Shown here in pieces: positions 62,102 through 64,000 of a stretch of 64,000 bases of DNA. The notes beneath the pieces are model-generated. The model was not told the origin of the DNA. It searched no databases and saw nothing but the letters and a program-made list of their open reading frames with translations. Made by a program: the position numbers and the translations under genes. Each line of letters starts with the position of its first letter. The first letter of the stretch is position 1. Origin of the DNA: Verrucomicrobiota bacterium (lineage in GTDB: Bacteria > Verrucomicrobiota > Verrucomicrobiae > Limisphaerales > UBA11358); assembly GCA_014860005.1 (NCBI GenBank), contig JACZKP010000089.1, positions 9,947-73,946 on the forward strand. Direction: 5' to 3'.

Positions 62102-63139
62102 TCAGTTTCTCAACCGCACGCGCAAGCCGGTTTTCTCCGGTGCGCTGGCAAAGGTAAGAATTCCCTTTTCCGCCGTGACCCCCAGATAGGGATCGTTGGT
62201 GATCAGAAGATTCCCATCAATGTCCAGGTGATCGCAGAGTTCAGCGAGATGCGCGGCGGCGCTGATGAGCACGCTGGTTTCCAACATGCAACCGATCATC
62301 GTTTTCAGGCCGAGCTTGCGCGCGGCACTCAAGGCGTCGAAGCCGCCGCTGATGCCGCCGGTCTTGGCGAGCTTCACGTTCACACCGTGATAACATTCCG
62401 CGCAGTGCGCCACGTCCTTGGCGACGTGATACGACTCATCCGCAAACAATTGCAGAGGCGAACGCTCCTTGAGCCAGACCAGGTCTTTTGGATCGGTGCT
62501 CGAAGGCATGGGCTGCTCGATAAACTGGATGTGCCCATCGGCCGCCAGCCACTCCAGCCGATCCAGCGCCTCTTCCTTGGTCGTCCAACCTTCGTTCGCA
62601 TCCACGCGCACCGGCTTGTCCGGTGCGACCTCGCGTAAGGCGGCGAGGATGGCTTTTTCATCGGGTACGCCAATCTTGAGCTTCAGGACCGGATACTTCT
62701 CCGCTGCCAGAACTTTCTGGCGAATGACTTCGGGTTTATCAATCCCGATGCTGAAAGACGTCACGTGATGCTGCTCGCGGAAGCCGAGTCCGAGAAAGTC
62801 GTAGATTGGTTTGCCGGCGACTTTCGCGGCACCGTCCAGCAACGCGATGTTGATGGCGCATTTGGCGGCCATGTTGCCGGGAGCAACCGTGTCGAGGTAC
62901 GCCATGCTGCCGGGCACGTCCGCAAACGAAAGCCGCGCGGCGTCCACCTGGCGGCAGAATGCCTCGACGGTGTCCACCGATTCATGATAGCGCTCGATGG
63001 GCGCGGATTCGCCGAGGCCGGAGCTGCCGGCGGCGTCAGTCAATTCAACCATGACCACCTGGCCTTCGTTGACGCTGCCGCGGGCGATGGTCCACGTATG
63101 GGCGAGGCGCAAATCCTGGCGCCAAAACTTTAGTTTCAC
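62102..63139 (-). CDS. Dipeptide epimerase (L-Ala-D/L-Glu type, enolase superfamily)
   Basis: About 345 aa from GTG 63139 (KLKFWRQDLRLAHTWTIARG). Enolase-superfamily catalytic residues are present: K-x-K in VLKLKIG, D in RVDANEGW, E in IEQPMP, D in FADESYH and K in LAKTGGISGG. The enzyme epimerises L-Ala-D-Glu from peptidoglycan recycling or similar dipeptides. The open frame runs up to 63250, but homologs start near the GTG. Confidence 0.88.
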   Translation of the reverse strand: MKLKFWRQDLRLAHTWTIARGSVNEGQVVMVELTDAAGSSGLGESAPIERYHESVDTVEAFCRQVDAARLSFADVPGSMAYLDTVAPGNMAAKCAINIALLDGAAKVAGKPIYDFLGLGFREQHHVTSFSIGIDKPEVIRQKVLAAEKYPVLKLKIGVPDEKAILAALREVAPDKPVRVDANEGWTTKEEALDRLEWLAADGHIQFIEQPMPSSTDPKDLVWLKERSPLQLFADESYHVAKDVAHCAECYHGVNVKLAKTGGISGGFDALSAARKLGLKTMIGCMLETSVLISAAAHLAELCDHLDIDGNLLITNDPYLGVTAEKGILTFASAPEKTGLRVRLRN

Positions 63140-63272
63140 GCGTGAACGAAAGCCGAATCGGGCCACGGAAGCAACTCGATTCAATGGGCAGAGCTTCAAC
63201 AAGTCGGTGCGGAGCGATGATTGGGGATCGGCTTTGCGGTGGAAAGCCAAGCCGCCATTCCGAACCGGTAGT

Positions 63273-63502
63273 CTATGTCAGTTCACTGCTTGGATGAAGG
63301 GGAACGACCGTTGACTTCTCCACCATTTCATCGCGGACCTTCAGGCCGACGACCTTTTCCAGCGGCACCACATGCGCCCCGCGCAGGTCAAAATCCGAAT
63401 CCGGAGACGGAAAGTCGTAGAGGTGTTCCCCGCTGATCGCGGCGAACAACAACGGTAAGGTTGGGCCACGACAATGCGATGAAGGCATGGATCAATGGTC
63501 AT
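63273..63502 (-). pseudogene. Truncated nucleotidyltransferase gene
   Basis: The frame starts MTIDPCLHRIVVAQP, then shifts near 63460 to LPLLFAAISGEHLYDFPSPD and SDFDLRGAHVVPLEKVVGL before an early stop at 63273. This is the N-terminal third of a DNA polymerase beta-like nucleotidyltransferase. The S-P-D-S-D-F-D metal site is kept, but G-S is G-E and LYGF is LYDF. The C-terminal two thirds are missing. Confidence 0.7.
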
Positions 63503-63504
63503 GG

Positions 63505-63840
63505 TCATCCACGTTTTAGCCACAGATGGCGGATGACAATGATTCCTGCTGGCAAGTTATTCTCAACGTAGTTGGACGTGCGCTGGTGCTTGGAAATTGC
63601 GACTTGCTCGGCAAACACCGTCGCGCTCGTCTGCGAACAAGACTCCGGGCCAAAGGAAGTCGGTATTGGTTCTTTGCGTTTCGATGCGAGGGCTTCGGAA
63701 AGTTTTGGGACAAGGGAATAGCCCTCCCGCGCATAGCCAACCATCATCGCGCTCTGCATCGCCCACGCGTAATCGCCGCGGACAAAGCGGATGAGTCCTT
63801 CGTCACAGTATGCCGAACCTGCCGGGTGCTTGCGATCCAC
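63505..63840 (-). CDS. Hypothetical protein of doubtful status
   Basis: A 111-aa frame, MDRKHPAGSAYCDEGLIRFV, ending two bases before the nucleotidyltransferase remnant. Some parts look coding (SLVPKLSEALASKRKEPIPT). No family is recognised. It may be part of the decayed region next to the insertion element. Confidence 0.3.
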   Translation of the reverse strand: MDRKHPAGSAYCDEGLIRFVRGDYAWAMQSAMMVGYAREGYSLVPKLSEALASKRKEPIPTSFGPESCSQTSATVFAEQVAISKHQRTSNYVENNLPAGIIVIRHLWLKRG

Positions 63841-63859
63841 GGGCTTGCACTCAATGAAT

Positions 63860-64000
63860 AGGTTCTTCGCTGTTTTCGGTGGAATTAAAATTGGGGGAAG
63901 CGGAGTTTTCCGGCGACGAAGTAGAGCATGGTGATCAGATGCGTCGTCGAACGGTAGCCGCGAGCCTTGCGTTTGGTCGCGCTGAAGACGCTGTTTAATC
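63860..64000 (-). mobile_element. ISL3-like insertion sequence, end of element (partial)
   Basis: The window ends inside an insertion element. The probable terminal inverted repeat begins at about 63860 (GGTTCTTCGCTGTTTTCGG), 25 bp outside the transposase stop codon. ISL3 ends commonly start GGNTCTT. The other end lies beyond the window. Confidence 0.6.
63885..64000 (-). CDS. ISL3-family transposase, C-terminal part
   Basis: The last 38 codons are visible: LNSVFSATKRKARGYRSTTH, then LITMLYFVAGKLRFPQF and TAA at 63887-63885. The N-S-x(6)-K-x-x-A-R-G-Y-R pattern is the end of the DDE domain of ISL3 transposases. The catalytic residues are outside the window, so integrity cannot be judged. Confidence 0.75.
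   Translation of the reverse strand, partial: LNSVFSATKRKARGYRSTTHLITMLYFVAGKLRFPQF

Noticed and set aside
63505..63840. Fusion of this frame with the nucleotidyltransferase remnant
   Set aside because: They are separate open frames and no shared domain is recognisable.

Overview
The window looks like a chromosomal piece from a high-GC member of the Verrucomicrobiota, probably near Pedosphaera/Limisphaerales. This is an inference from LamG-domain secreted proteins, a prepilin-like H-X9-DG protein, an exosortase with its EpsI-type partner, many noncoding palindromic repeats and a GxxExxY gene. No rRNA, tRNA or CRISPR array was recognised.

Layout. 0.1-2.8 kb: secreted LamG protein, a small membrane protein, repeats and a decayed two-gene module. 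2.9-7.3 kb: oligopeptide ABC ATPases (oppD, oppF), with a HEAT-like gene, a toxin-antitoxin (TA) pair and fragments of the oppF 5' end wedged between them. 7.3-12.5 kb: housekeeping genes (monooxygenase, pyrF, hisD, ion transporter). 12.7-27.3 kb: a surface-glycan region with a methyltransferase, GT9, GT4, GT2 and TagA-type transferases, a nucleotidyltransferase/kinase fusion, glutamine-dependent nadE, exosortase plus EpsI-like protein, a polyprenyl-phosphate sugar transferase and a UDP-xylose synthase type enzyme. 27.5-30.9 kb: pseudopilin-like protein and a large LamG protein. 31-35 kb: SDR, a GxxExxY cassette between 123-bp direct repeats, a Gfo/Idh oxidoreductase and a YiiX-like hydrolase.

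35.2-41.1 kb is a defence/TA island: vsr, a hicB gene with a frameshifted hicA, a PIN TA pair, an HNH nuclease, a truncated C5-methyltransferase, an XRE regulator, VapBC and a methyltransferase remnant. 41.3-49.1 kb is ordinary core sequence: ridA, an MGMT-like gene, rmuC, a kinase, rplU-rpmA-obgE and ychF. 49.1-55 kb has a group II intron RT scar and secreted subtilase, HEAT and Ig proteins. 55.2-57.6 kb is a two-component pair with both genes broken. 57.6-63.1 kb has KamA, a secreted protein, an FmdB-type zinc ribbon, a phosphoesterase and a dipeptide epimerase. The right edge enters an ISL3-like element.

The most unusual theme is cassette insertion at gene starts. At oppF, vsr and the C5-methyltransferase, small accessory modules (mostly TA) are separated by extra copies of the 5' end of the gene downstream. 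The GxxExxY gene is likewise framed exactly, start codon to stop codon, by 123-bp direct repeats. A second theme is palindromic repeats that enter reading frames (vsr, the methyltransferase, perhaps the subtilase) or sit inside TA operons (vapB-vapC). Most gene names rest on motif recognition without a database search.
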